Notes under the pieces: model-generated
What the model was told of the DNA's origin: nothing
Database searches by the model: none
The model's input: the letters and a program-made list of their open reading frames with translations, nothing else
Translations under genes and position numbers: made by a program
Source: Gymnothorax reevesii
Lineage: Eukaryota; Chordata; Actinopteri; Anguilliformes; Muraenidae
NCBI GenBank assembly: GCA_029721435.1
Contig: CM056588.1
Span: forward strand, 40,069,430 to 40,133,429
Direction of reading: 5' to 3'
DNA: 64,000 bases
In this document: in pieces, positions 11,836-23,600 of the stretch
Numbering within the stretch: position 1 is the stretch's first letter
How the letters are laid out: each line of letters begins with the position of its first letter

Positions 11836-12660
11836 AGCATTAGTCCCAGAGAGGAGAAGGGGAAGCAAGTGAAGGATAGGAAGACATATTTTTTCTGTCA
11901 CTCACCCAATGCCTCTGATCAAAAATGTCAGTTAACCCAGTTATGGACAAATTCAACAAACCCCACCCCCTCCCTTTCCCTGGATCCACCCCCTGTATAC
12001 ACAGGGAAGGGATGTATATTATAATATGGGTGATGTGAGGGCCGCACAACTAGTCAGTCCTGTGGACGAGTGTATGTGTGTGTGCGTGTGTGCGCGTGTG
12101 TTGGGGGGTTCTCTTTGAGTTGACTGACAGCTCTGTGCCCTGACTGGAGATTAACGTGGATAAACACACGTATGACTCCGGTTTCCTGTCAGCTGCCGTG
12201 TGTCAGACACAAAGTGCCCTGAGGCGAAGTCGCTTGTCAAGAACTGTGAGCTGAACAGCAACAGCCGAAGTAACAAAGCAAGGTGTCATCCATCCCCAGC
12301 AAAGGCTCCCACAATGTCTATGTAAGGTCTGTGTTAAGTAGCCGTATTGCAAACCGAACCCATCCACAGCCTTGCAACTCACTTTGTACACGGTGAGCAT
12401 TATTTTTCAGATACTTTCACACGGAAAAGATCGTTATCTGCATGATAAGGACATTTTTTGGCAGAACGTCCTCCAGGAAATTGGGAAGAAGGACGTCTCC
12501 TACACTGTGCCTGCCGATAAATGAGGACAACGCTGCGTTATGCTATTCTTTAAAAGACAAACTAACCCTGAGTCACTAAGACTCTATTTTCTTGGCCAGT
12601 GCATACAGCTGCCAACTATTAACATCACAGTGTGCAGATAAACCCACTGAATTAAGGCAG
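11836..12660. other. Unannotated sequence with a short GT repeat
   Basis: A short GT/GC-rich stretch lies at about 12070-12100. Nothing else is recognised. Confidence 0.4.
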
Positions 12661-12744
12661 ACACATTTGCTGAAACATGTTTTTCTGTCCCAAAAATGGA
12701 CGTGGGAGTCAATTTCTGGGTGAAGGCCTGGGGGTCACATCTGT

Positions 12745-12945
12745 TGAAAAAAACAGGATGCACATGGGGACCTGGGGCACAGGGGGGAGGGGGCTGGGAC
12801 AGAGGGGGGGGGGGGGGGGGGTGTCAGGTGAAATGGGAAACTTATTTCCAGGTGGGGATCTGAGGCTGGTAACTCCCATCAGAGAAATGACAGGATACTC
12901 GTCACATTTTGGGGTTCAGCTGTTTTTTTTTTTTTTTTTGTTTGT
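12745..12945 (+). repeat. G-rich tract with 18-base G run, and poly-T
   Basis: Repeated runs of G (12776-12821, including an uninterrupted run of 18 at 12804-12821) could fold as a G-quadruplex on the plus strand. A T run follows near 12921-12939. Open frames here are low-complexity. Confidence 0.7.
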
Positions 12946-14200
12946 TTTGGGAGGGAGGCGGGTACATTGGTCACGGGGGACCCCAAAACCAGTTTCCTGT
13001 TCAAATTATCACCTGGAGGAGACCAAGCCAAGAGGAACTCACACTACCGCAGAAAAACACCGCAGAACTCATATCCTGCAGTCCCCCCCCAAAAACAGAA
13101 CCACCCTCACAGGGCGTGCACGAGTTACACACTCTCCTCACATGCACTCTCCAGACTTCAAAACAAATTTTGAAATTTACATCCTTTCCCACAAAAAGTA
13201 GCCAACATTCGACATCTACACAGGCAATCTCTATAGCCACAAAAATGAGAAGTGAATTTCATGGCAAAACAATACATGGAAATTTACTTTAAAAAGAAAC
13301 CTAACAGGTTCAATGTTTTGTACTGAGATGGAGATAAAAGCCTTCCATTTTATTCTCAGGAGTTGGAATAGTCCGAAGGGCACATTACACCTAAATAAAC
13401 AAGTCCCCTTGGATAAATTTAAAGTCTTTTTTAATGTCAGTGTTACTGAGATATGCAAATGTCCTATTTGAACTAGTTTTAGTCTCTCCCTTGAGTGTTT
13501 GATGTTTACATTCTCTGCCCGTGGTGTTTAATTTTGATTTAAACAAGAATTGTATCTGATGTTGTATTCCCTCTTTGTTGTTTTATCACTGTACACATTG
13601 TTATGGGAGTGTTGTCTTGCCAGGTCTCTCTCAGATTTCAATCTCAATGGTTAAATAAAAAAATAAAAAGTAGTTGCTGCTCTGGGTCTGGAATCAAAAT
13701 GGCAAATCCCCGGCTTGTTGCAAGGCATTGTGGTATCGACTTTGCTGTACAGGAGCCACTAGATGTTTCCTTGAAATTTCTCTCAATTCCTCAATCTAAC
13801 TAGATTTCCTCGCTATGAAGCTGCCCTAAACAGCGATATTTTTAAAAAATCCCACTGTCTTTGGAACCGTTTTTGTAAATGAGACAGAATCCATATCACA
13901 AAAAGAGCATCGAAAGTGGCATTTCACTGGAATAGGCAGAACAGGAGTTGGATGGAAAATTCACAAATTTGGGGAGACAGCGCAGATGGAATGTTAACTT
14001 TTCCTGAACCAAACCCCCCACACAGAAGGTCACACAAATCTTTTTCCAAATCTTTCATATTGCTGGCTGGTTCCCGAACTTCCTTCCTGGCCAAAAAAAA
14101 AATTACACGTCTATAGTGCCCTCCGCTGGACATCTGTGGCAGCCCACTGCACAGAGCACTCTCAAAAAGCAGAGTTGAAAATACACCCATTTCCAATCAA
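12946..14200. other. Unannotated intergenic sequence
   Basis: I see no exon or recognisable repeat. Confidence 0.4.
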
Positions 14201-14209
14201 AGTGACTCT

Positions 14210-14420
14210 GGCCACGTTTCCCAGATTCATTTAAGAAGATCTTAGCGCCAACAGCTTCTTTAGATCCTTCTTAAGGCTCCACTGAGAAGCAAACGCGTTT
14301 CCCAGATTCCTTCTTAGCCTAAGATGGCTCCCTCTTAGCTGGACTCTTCTTTGGAGCCTCCTTAACTCCTTGAGAACGTCCGTAAACTGCGAAAAGCAGC
14401 CACTATCGTTAACTCCTGGA
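14210..14420. repeat. Possible MITE with CTTCTTAG/CTTAAGA internal repeats
   Basis: CGTTTCCCAGATTC appears twice (about 14215 and 14298), with several CTTCTTAGC/AAGAAGATCTTAG segments in both orientations. This suggests a small inverted-repeat element; the ends are unresolved. Confidence 0.3.
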
Positions 14421-14839
14421 TAAGCTGTTTGTGAATAAAGGACTGGTGATCCATGGCAGGATCATATTTATCTTACTGCCCGTGGTCGTGCTAACGGAAA
14501 ATGATCGATTGATTGATTGATTGGTGAGTGACGCTCAAGTTTCAGCACAACACTCCTTCCTAAGCTTTGCTTATCCAGGAGTAAAAAAGACGGCACATGA
14601 TGGAAAATGCTCATAAAAAAATAAAAAGTAGTGATTTCAGCCCATTCACCTTTGGTAATATTGAAAACACAACAGAGCATTTGTTGATGCTTTAAATGGT
14701 GGATTAATTGTTGTTGGAAATATTTGTTTATTTGAGATCTGAAGACTGCGAGAGGCTTTGAAATGATTTTGGAAATAATGGTTGTCATGTTCTTAGAGTC
14801 AAAGAGGAAAAGGACCATCCCCACTCTGATCAGCAACAT

Positions 14840-15415
14840 GTTCCTAAGACAGCACCGGTCATGGCCTGGGTTTGTATCAATACTCTCCGCATGGTAACTC
14901 GTACTTCTGTGAGGGAACAATTGAGGCAAAAGGGAAAATGTGGAGGTGCCACATTTTGGGACAAGACCTTTTAGAATTTTTTTCCAAGGATGCCCCTGCT
15001 TGTTACAGCTGGAAAAGACCAAACCACACTAGAATGCGATTACCAGACTAGCCTGCCCACAGCCCAGACCCATCTCCCATTGAAAACGTGAGGCAGATTA
15101 TGAAGAGTAAAATTTGACAACAGAGACCAAGGACTGTTGACCAAGTGAAGCCCAATATCAGAAAAAAATGGGAACAAATTCCACTTTTGAAACCACTTTT
15201 TGAGTGCAATTAAAAGGAGAAGCAATGTTACACAGTGGTGACCATGCATCTGTCTCAACTTGATACATTTTGCAGACAACAAACTTTGCAATAGCTTTTT
15301 CAAAAAACAATAGCTACAACATCTATTTTGTCTTTATACTTTTTCTATTGAATATAGGTTAAAAAGGATTAGCATTTTACAAGTTGTCCCAATTCTTCCA
15401 GAACAGGAGTTATAC
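14840..15415 (+). mobile_element. Tc1/mariner-type transposon relic, C-terminal half, copy 1
   Basis: It corresponds to the catalytic-domain half and 3' end of an abundant teleost Tc1-like element. The order is a GCATGG..ACTTCTGTGAGGG block, AAGGATGCCCCTGCTTGTTA, CCAGACCCATCTCCCATTGA, then the AT-rich tail ending in TTGTCCCAATTCTTCCAGAA. Many stops; dead copy. Confidence 0.65.
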
Positions 15416-15840
15416 ATGGCTGCATAAGCTGAGAATGTGGGTACTAGATTGGTCTGCCTGCAGTCCTGATCTCTCTCCAATTGAGAATATATCGTGCATT
15501 ATGCAGCAAAACATACAACAGACCCATAAATCCGCAGCACAGAAATCTTGCACAGAGGAGAAAATGGGGGAAAATTTCTTGCAAGTCTCAACCAACTAGT
15601 GTCATCAGTGCCCAAAAGCTTTATGAGCGTTCCCAAAAGATATGAAGTTGCACAGTTCTACGGTCTACTATACCAACTTTTTTGGACTCTTTCAGTCATC
15701 ACATTTGTATACTTTCAAAAAGCAATTAAATACATATGAGAAAATCATACAATGTGTTGCTCAATTTTCAGCACTGTTGAATGGACATTTGATGAGAGCA
15801 CCTACCAAGTGCTGGCGGTACAACTTCATGGATTGAATAA
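15415..15840 (+). mobile_element. Tc1/mariner-type transposon relic, copy 2
   Basis: A short frame reads LDWSACSPDLSPIENI, the recognisable Tc1 catalytic motif around the second acidic residue (PDLxPIEN). It lies immediately after copy 1, in the same orientation. The rest is decayed. Confidence 0.7.
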
Positions 15841-15948
15841 TTTGAGCTCACCAGAAATTTTATTACTTGAGATAGATATGTTTTTGTCCTCATGAATGAC
15901 ATGGGTACTCTGTAGATAAACGAGAACTGTACTGACATAAACAGCTTA

Positions 15949-16130
15949 ATTGTGATTTCTGAAAATCATTCATGATAACACAGCACTATGCAGAAAATAA
16001 GACCCGCGTACACACCAACTCACCTCAGGCTGAGTGTATTGTGATTTCTGAAAATCATTTATGATAACACAGCGCTATGCAGAAAATAAGACCGGCACAC
16101 ACATCAACTCACCTCAGGCTGAGTGTATTA
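15949..16130 (+). repeat. 89-bp tandem duplication
   Basis: TGTGATTTCTGAAAATCATT starts at 15951 and again at 16040, with over 90 percent identity between the two units, including CACCTCAGGCTGAGTGTATT at each end. Confidence 0.85.
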
Positions 16131-16870
16131 AGATAAATCACATTCAGGTCTCCTTCCACACGTCTTACTATTGCGCTTAAAATGTAGGGAGTTAGCTCCA
16201 CCTACTGAAACTTGGTAGTAATGGCATTCTTGGTAGAATATTTCCAGAGGGAATTTAGAAATACCACTGTTCAAAACACTGGGGGCAGAGATAGCCCTGA
16301 AATAAAAATAGTCACAAATAGCAACAGCCAGATGATAACAGTCAAAATCAGAAAATTACAGCATTGTGAACCGCACGTTGAATCCCAGCGAAGGGATTTA
16401 TCACTAATTTTAAATTCGCTATGCATTATGCATTCAGGTTTTGATTTAATTTGTATATTGTCAATAATAAGCATTTCATACACAAACAATCCATGTATTG
16501 TTGCACCAGAAATCAGACAGGCAATCATAATTTCAGCTGAGATTGTTTATTATTGTACTTCAAGAAAATGAACAGAATTACTGCTGGCATACATTTCGAA
16601 AAGTCTCAAAAATTCTGAAATTTCCAACTTAGTATACTGTATGTTAATCAAACTGGGGAAAAGAATATTATTTTATCTCTTAAAAAAAACAGACACAAAA
16701 GGCTTCATCAAAATATAACATTCACAAAAACTCAAAAATATCAAAATTGCAAATATTTTCTATACAGAAATTCAGACAATCCACCGTCATTTTAACTCCC
16801 AACTGCAGAAGTGCATAGGAGGGATACTCAGAAAATAAAGAACAAACCAAATTCTATTATAGAACTTTAA
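16131..16870. other. AT-rich sequence downstream of CD82
   Basis: No exon recognised. Further AATAAA/TTTATT motifs make the exact transcript end uncertain. Confidence 0.4.
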
Positions 16871-16894
16871 ACTTTTAAGTTCCTTGACAGAATA

Positions 16895-16900
16895 TTTATT
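16895..16900 (-). terminator. Candidate polyadenylation signal AATAAA
   Basis: TTTATT on the plus strand reads AATAAA on the minus strand, 1.8 kb past the CD82 stop codon, followed at lower coordinates by T-rich sequence on the transcript strand. Confidence 0.4.
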
Positions 16901-17327
16901 AATGACAACTTCTCACAGCTGCACTGAACAGCAAACTTCTATTCTTACTTTGCGTCTTCATATCGGGCAAAACAAAAGGAATATCTAAGCTTATGACAAA
17001 ACAACTGGATGTGAAAACAGCGGCACCATAAAGTCGTAAAAAACGAGAGCAACCACCCCACTGGAATTTCCCAGCATGCCTCTGGAAGGCAGCGTTTCTT
17101 GCATTCCGAGGGCGCAACAGCTCAGGAGGAGAGCCCCGACAGCTGCCCACGGGATGGGGGTGGCCGCAAAAAAAGGCCAGGCCAATGGAAGGGCCAGTCT
17201 TTCGGCAGGAAACATATACAGAAGTCGGGAGAGACGCTGCCCTTCAGCTGCTTACAGTCCTGCTTCGGTGCCGGAGACTCTACATAAGGTCATGGGAAGC
17301 CACCGCTCAACAGAGCTTCGTTTGTTA

Positions 17328-17425
17328 CACACATACACACATGCTGGCACACACACAAACTCGCAGACATACAAACACACACAGATTCTCATACACACAC
17401 ACACACATACACACACACAAAAAGG
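17328..17425 (+). repeat. CA-rich microsatellite in probable 3' UTR
   Basis: Imperfect (CA)n with CATA and CAGA interruptions; it would be (GT)n in the CD82 transcript. Confidence 0.85.
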
Positions 17426-18483
17426 TACACACTAAAACGACCATAAAAACCTTCATCAAAAGTATGAGTGCTTCCCATTTCGAGTATAAACCTCCTTATT
17501 TCAGAACCAGGCCCGTAACCGGTCCATAGAAATTAAATATACAAGAACTCAAAAAAAATGAGTACAAATGTACATAAACAAAATTAATGCAAGACCTTCA
17601 TGCAAAAAAAACAAAAAAAAAACAAAACAACTTTCCCTCATTGGAAATCCAATTCTGGCCAGCCCAGCCATGGGAGGGCGAGCGTCTCACATCACATCAC
17701 AGAGACAGTTAAGGCCGAGAAGGGGGGGTGAGTTTATGTTGCTGTACTTCCCAGGCCTAAAGGGGGGGGGTTGGTAGGTAATAGAGGAAGAGCCAGGAAT
17801 ATCTAGTTGGCTGAAATTCCTCCACCCTGAGGCACCTCCCAAAGCCAGTCAGACATGGATGCAGCAAACTCAAGGACTAAGCAAAAACCTTGAGCCCCAT
17901 TTACCTGCCAGGCCCCTTTAAGGATGACATCTCCCACTCCCAAATAATAATAATAAAAATAAAAAACAAGCTATAGACGAGTTCTTTTCAGAATACACCG
18001 TGTTATAAGACTAACTAATATACCCCTATATCTCTCCACCCACTTCAATCAGACCAGCCACTCCCCTAACCCCGCCCAACTTCCAAACTGGCTCCACCCA
18101 CTCAGCCTGGGTGACTGACCAACAGCTCAATGACGCAATTAAGTGCTGCAATGGGAAATTTTGGACTTACAATTTGCACAAGAAAAAACAAAACTCAACA
18201 TCTAGTGTGTTTGAAATGTATATGAACATAAGATCAATGAGTGAAGTAATGGTTTGGCTGGTCTGGAGTTGCTTGATCTCTCTCCATTATGACCTATGGG
18301 GCCAGAGTTGGTCAGAGGGAGGACCTTCGAGCGATACAACCAGAATGTGCCCTGAAAAGGACTTCCTGTTCCACGTCACCTTTAGCCTCATTAAAGGCCA
18401 AGAGCGGTCACATGGCAGCTTGTGTTTGCAGTTTTAAGTTCTAACACAGTTCAAACTACCTCCACATGTGCCAATTCAATTTC

Positions 18484-18486
18484 TGT

Positions 18487-18524
<38 letters not shown>

Positions 18525-18672
18525 CAAGAAGGAAATAAAAGTCTAAGCCAAGGGTGGGTGAGTGGCTTAGTAAAGAGTGTATCATTTGTGGGTGTGTGTG
18601 TGTGTATGAATGTGTGCACCTGTGTGAGTGCATGCACTGTGTGTGTGTATGTGTGTGTGTGTGTGTGTGTGT
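18484..18672 (+). repeat. Two GT microsatellites next to CD82 stop codon
   Basis: (GT)n blocks lie at 18484-18522 and 18588-18672, the second ending five bases from the stop codon. In the transcript they are CA repeats, which are known binding sites for hnRNP L. Confidence 0.85.
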
Positions 18673-18676
18673 CTCC

Positions 18677-18754
18677 TCAGTATTTGGGCACTTTGGTATA
18701 GTCCTCCTGGTGTATACTCCTGCACAGGCAGATGGCTAAAATGATCCCCATCAG
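18677..18754 (-). CDS. cd82: CD82 terminal exon: end of helix 4 and sorting tail
   Basis: This exon encodes [20 protein letters not shown] and KVPKY, then TGA at 18679-18677. The CLC pair is a likely palmitoylation site. YTKV fits the YxxPhi endosomal sorting signal, matching the YSKV of mammalian CD82. The acceptor CAG is at 18757-18755. Confidence 0.94.
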   Translation of the reverse strand: MMGIILAICLCRSIHQEDYTKVPKY

Positions 18755-20641
18755 CTGCAAGGAAAGAGATAGCATGATTGTAACACAATAAACAAAACAA
18801 TATAACACAGTAAACAAAAGCAGAGAAGGGGCTAAAAAATTTGGGCGCATTGCACATTAGCATCAGTACCTCAATTACAGCCACTCCAATGGAGATGCCC
18901 AGGATAACTCCGGTGTTACTGAGGATCCAGTTCTCCACACTGATGATACAGCCCTGCGTGTGGATGACAACATTCGTCACATTTTAACCCTTTCCCTTCC
19001 AAGTTACCCAAGAAGCATCATCTCAAATTATTCCACTTATGAACACTCGAGCAGAACACACCTGGGTTAAGTTTAAAGTGGTCTTCACTGTATATATAAT
19101 GGAGGACTTTAGATCTGCTGATGTAATTTATGGTGTGATTTCAGACCCAACGATAGTGCACTTTGGCAATTGGATAATGATGGAATAATTGACGTTGTTT
19201 AGCCAAGATTTGTTACTGTAAGTGCAATTGAACAAACTTTTCATTAAATCAATTGATATTGTTCTAAAACCATCGTAGGATCAGACGCACTGTAAATAAT
19301 ATACACAGAACCACAGTCCTTATATGGATTATTAAACTTTCAAAATACTTGCACACATTTTCAGTAACCGAGGTAGCAATGTGTAGTCAATTAATTAAAG
19401 TTTTACTTATTCCTCATAAATTTCAGGATGTCACACAAAATGTTTACAGAATATTTGTTCCTGGCCTAAATTCTGTAGTTGTCCAAATAATCCTAGAATA
19501 TTGCACTATGGCAAGAACAAATTTTGAAAATGTTGAACAAAAATAAGAACACCCCAATTTCACAAACCTAAGGAATAATTACATTTTACATGCCAACTTG
19601 TATGGCTCCATAGTTCACGAAGAGCGCTTCGAGTTTTGAGTATTTTTTGGACCTACTGAAGTGAGTCTCTAGCTGAAAAGCATTAGAAATTGCATCACTC
19701 AACAAAATCCTGCCAGACAGTGAGCTCAGTGCAAAGGTGCAGGAGACACGTGTGCTTCTCTCATGAGTGTCAGGTCCCAAACCAAGATGAAAGTACGAAA
19801 GTAGGAGTTGAGGGAAGCAGGGTGGGATAGATGGGGTGGTGAAGTATTGGGATGAGGGTGTTTTGGGGATGGTGCCGTGGTGTAGACGAGCAAGGTAGGG
19901 GGTTTTGCGCGTGCTGGGATTTTGGGGTGTTGCGATAAGGTTTTGAGACAGTACCGTGCTGAAGACAGGCCAGGAGTTGGCCGGGGCAGGGCAGAGACCT
20001 CTGTCCTGTATGTTGTCTTCAAAGATGGACTTATTTTGGCAGGAGCAGGGGAACAGGGTCTGGGAGCTGTTCCTGATCAGAGTGTTCTCAGACCAATTAC
20101 CAGGGCCGGTCCACCCACAGCACCCAATCTGAGCACAGAGAAGGAGAGACATCATACATCATATAAAATCCCCTTAACATGATAATATCAGAGAGATATC
20201 AAACATCATACTTCAAACACCACACATAACATCCCCTAGACATGACAATATTAGAGAGATCGAACATCACACATGACACACAATATCCTCTAAACACGAC
20301 AATGTCAGAGCGATCACACGTCATACATCAAAAGGACATATAACACCTCCCAAAGATGACAATATCAGAGTGATACTGCACATTAGGGGTGTCAACATCT
20401 ACACGTGTAAACGGCTACACAGATAACAAATCATAACCCTTTAGAAAAATCAATAACCGTGTACACGTCATTTTTTCCTCCTCTTCCTCGTTCATTTCTC
20501 ACCAATACATACAGTAGCCTATTTTTAGGGGTGATAATGTTGCCTGAAAGCTTCAGATAATAACATTAACTAACTATACACTTAAATGCTCCCACTAGTG
20601 CAGTTATCCGCATACAGACGCATGGGCTGCAATGTTACCTC

Positions 20642-20699
<58 letters not shown>

Positions 20700-23600
20700 A
20701 AAAAACCCTGCAGCCACACACAGCCAGAGTCGCGTCACTTCAAGAGTAGGCTGCGGAGGACTTGAAAGGAGCGCGGCGCTCATCATTTTCTCCGTGCGCA
20801 AATGTCGTGCAGCTGAAAACAAATGGCTTGTTATTTTAGCCTATATTGTTGCGTGTTGTTGTACATTATATTGCTGGTTGGTGTTCTGTCGGCTTTTCAC
20901 GACCTGATCACACATCCTCGCGTCTAAAGAGGAGGAAGAAAATATATTCTTTTCGCCAATTTCAGTGAATAATTGTGAGAGTCCCCCCTCAACATAGTGC
21001 AACTGCAATAGAAAAAGATCATAAATCGACGTGTAACCGGGTACACGCTGGTTAGAAGTCCCGTTTACACATGTAGAAAAAATTGTAAAGGTTGACACCC
21101 CTACTGAACATAATACAGCGTACATGACATGATACATCCCCTTAACAAGACAAAGTCACAGCAATAACACACAACATGCATTATACACAACATAGAACAT
21201 CCCCTAAACATGACAATATCAGAGATATCACACACACACACACACACCATACATCACATATCACACGCTACATATAACATCCCTGAAATACAAAAACATC
21301 AGATGTCTTGCATCACATATGCCATATATCCCTTAACATGACAATATCAAAAAGATATCACACATCACTCAACATGCATCATACACTACAGATAATATAC
21401 CCTAACCATGACAAAATCAGAGAGCAATCACACACGTCATACCTTGCACATCACCCACTACATAAACATCCCTGAAACATGACAATATACACCATACAAC
21501 ACACATCTCACATCCCCAAAACACGACAAAATCAGAGATCACACACATCATACATCGTATATCACCTGCTACATACAACATCCCTGGCATATGACAATAT
21601 CAAACGAATATCACACATCACACACTCCACACAATCCCCTAAACATGACAATATCAAAGACCTATGATAAAATACACTACACACACTATGAATAACATCA
21701 GCTCAACATGACAATAGTGGAAGGAGTCATCATTCCACAAAAAACATCAAATGCCTACTGCACATCACATCACATACTATTTCAAGTCCAAAATATTTCA
21801 ACATAAGAGATGGACTACATCTCATATATCATATGAGGCAAACTGGATCACATAGCACACACTACATACTAGATAGAGCATAGCAAAAGGTACACACAAC
21901 ATATTGCATACGACATATTACATGAATAAAGTACCAGATTATAAGCGAGAGGGAAGAAGGGAGGGAGGCAGAGTAAAGCAGATGGGAATGAGGGAGGCTG
22001 ACAGAGAGGTACAGATGGAGAAAGTAATATTAGAAGAGAGACACGAAGAAGGAATGAGGAGAAGTGAGAGAAGGATGAGGGGTGAGAGAGAATGAGGGAG
22101 AGAGATGAGAGGAAAGGGGACAAGGTTCAACGACAGGACAGCAAAAGAGGAAGAGGAGAGCAGAAGTGAAGAGAGAGAAAATGCACACACAACTCCTGGA
22201 GATGTCACAACTCAACACGCACAAACCTCCAGCCTTCACCCTGTCTGCATGAGTACACGTGCGTGCGTATGCGGGTATATGAGTATTTTCATACCGACAA
22301 GTACATATGCACACGTGCATGTAAACGCACATGAGAATGTGAGTGCAATGAATGCGGGTTCTGTAGTGTGTCAAAACAAAAACGAATCCCATATTCTATC
22401 TAAATCTCAATACTAGCTATAACTCAGCTAAAGGGCTATGAGTAAAAGGAAAAAGTCGACAAAAGGAAATATGAGTAAAAATAGCGCGCTATCGCTAGCA
22501 GGACCCCTCAGCCCCGAGCTTCATTTGAGCATGTGCATCGTTTGTGCGTTGTATCACTAGAAAGTGAGTGTGAGAATGTTGTAGTATTTTGCTGCTGACC
22601 TGCTATCTGTGGTTGTGAAGTTCGAAGCACTTTTTCCCTGTCGTGCTACCATTCCTATGTAAGTTAAGAACTTTTTCCAGCTGATGTGCCAGAGAAGCAT
22701 CCACATTGTGACAAGACTCGACTAGCTAATGTTCGTGATCCGAGAGATGTGATGAAACCGGCTGTAAGTATCCACATTGTGACCTGACTGGACTAATGTC
22801 CGTGATTTGAGAGGCATGGCAGGAGCAGCTGTAAGTATCCACAGTGTGGCATGATTCGACTAATGTCCGTGATTCGAGAGACGTGACGAAACCGGCTGTA
22901 AGTATCCACATTGTGATATGACTCCACTAATGTCTGTGATTTGAGAGACGTGGCGGGAGCAACTGTTAGTATCCACAGGGTGACATGACTCGACTAATGT
23001 CCGTGATTAGCTGTAAGTATCCATACTTGGACATGACTGGACATATGTCTGTGTGATCGGTGAAGTCGTTTTGGAGTTATTGCGCGGAATGTGATTTCAC
23101 GATGGTGGCTATGGTGGCCATATTGGATATCGGAGCGAGACCAAAATTGATAAGCTACTGTAGTTCCACACCCCCAACATGCACACCGAAAACGAAAGTG
23201 ATCGGTGAAGTCGTTTTGGAGTTCTTGCGCGGAATGTGATTTCAAGATAGCGGCTGTGGCGGCTATATTGGATACCGAAGCGCTACCAAAATTGATAGGC
23301 TTCTGTAGTTCCACACCCCCAACATGTACTCTGAAAACGAAAGTGATCGGTGAAGTCGTTTTGGAGTTAATGCGCAGAAAACGAAATTGTTGACAGACAG
23401 ACGGATGGACGCCATGCGTAACGACAATACCCCTAGCCCTTTCGGGCTGAGGGGTAAAAAAAAGTAATTTATTAAACTAAGCGCATGAGATAGACTTAGC
23501 AAAGGCAGATCCCGAGACAAGTCAGGGATGGAATACCATATCATTGGGGGCATAAAGTGAAAATTGCCTTGGCATTCATCAAATGAGTTTTTACTGCTAA

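Larger units (their letters stand above)
16876..18676 (-). other. cd82: Probable CD82 3' UTR with polyadenylation signal
   Basis: Reading down from the stop codon, the first canonical AATAAA on the minus strand is at 16900-16895 (in ATTAATAAATATTC), which would give a 3' UTR of about 1.8 kb. Two GT/CA microsatellites (18484-18522, about 18588-18672) and a CA-rich tract (17328-17425) would lie in the message. The extent is inferred from the signal only; no other coding sequence is visible here. Confidence 0.4.
20130..21720. repeat. Degenerate minisatellite, about 55-75 bp period
   Basis: The motif CATGACAATATCAGAG recurs at about 20178, 20240, 20298, 20356, 21199, 21339, 21407, 21478, 21519, 21591, 21644 and 21708. 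The spacer is rich in CACATCATACATCACA and CATCCCCTAAA. It is interrupted by the element at 20384-21103. Confidence 0.75.
22500..23456 (+). mobile_element. Minisatellite-bearing repeat element with terminal hairpin
   Basis: It is bounded by GACCCCTCAGCCC on the left (about 22500) and the complement of TACCCCTCAGCCC on the right (to 23456). Inside are 67-bp tandem units (22695-23035), then 145-bp units (23050-23385), a GACAGACAGACGGATGGAC tract and a hairpin at 23428-23456 (TACCCCTAGCCC / GGGCTGAGGGGTA). The layout resembles HINE/pearl-type non-autonomous helitron relatives, but the family is not established. Confidence 0.5.

Noticed and set aside
12677..13292. 174- and 127-codon plus-strand frames
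   Set aside because: They cross poly-G and poly-T runs; no motif, and both depend on homopolymer length.
14468..15022. 184-codon minus-strand frame
   Set aside because: Overlaps the Tc1 relic on the opposite strand and has no recognised domain; probably chance.
23050..23456. CRISPR-like array
   Set aside because: Units are 145 bp direct tandem repeats with no unique spacers, in vertebrate DNA.
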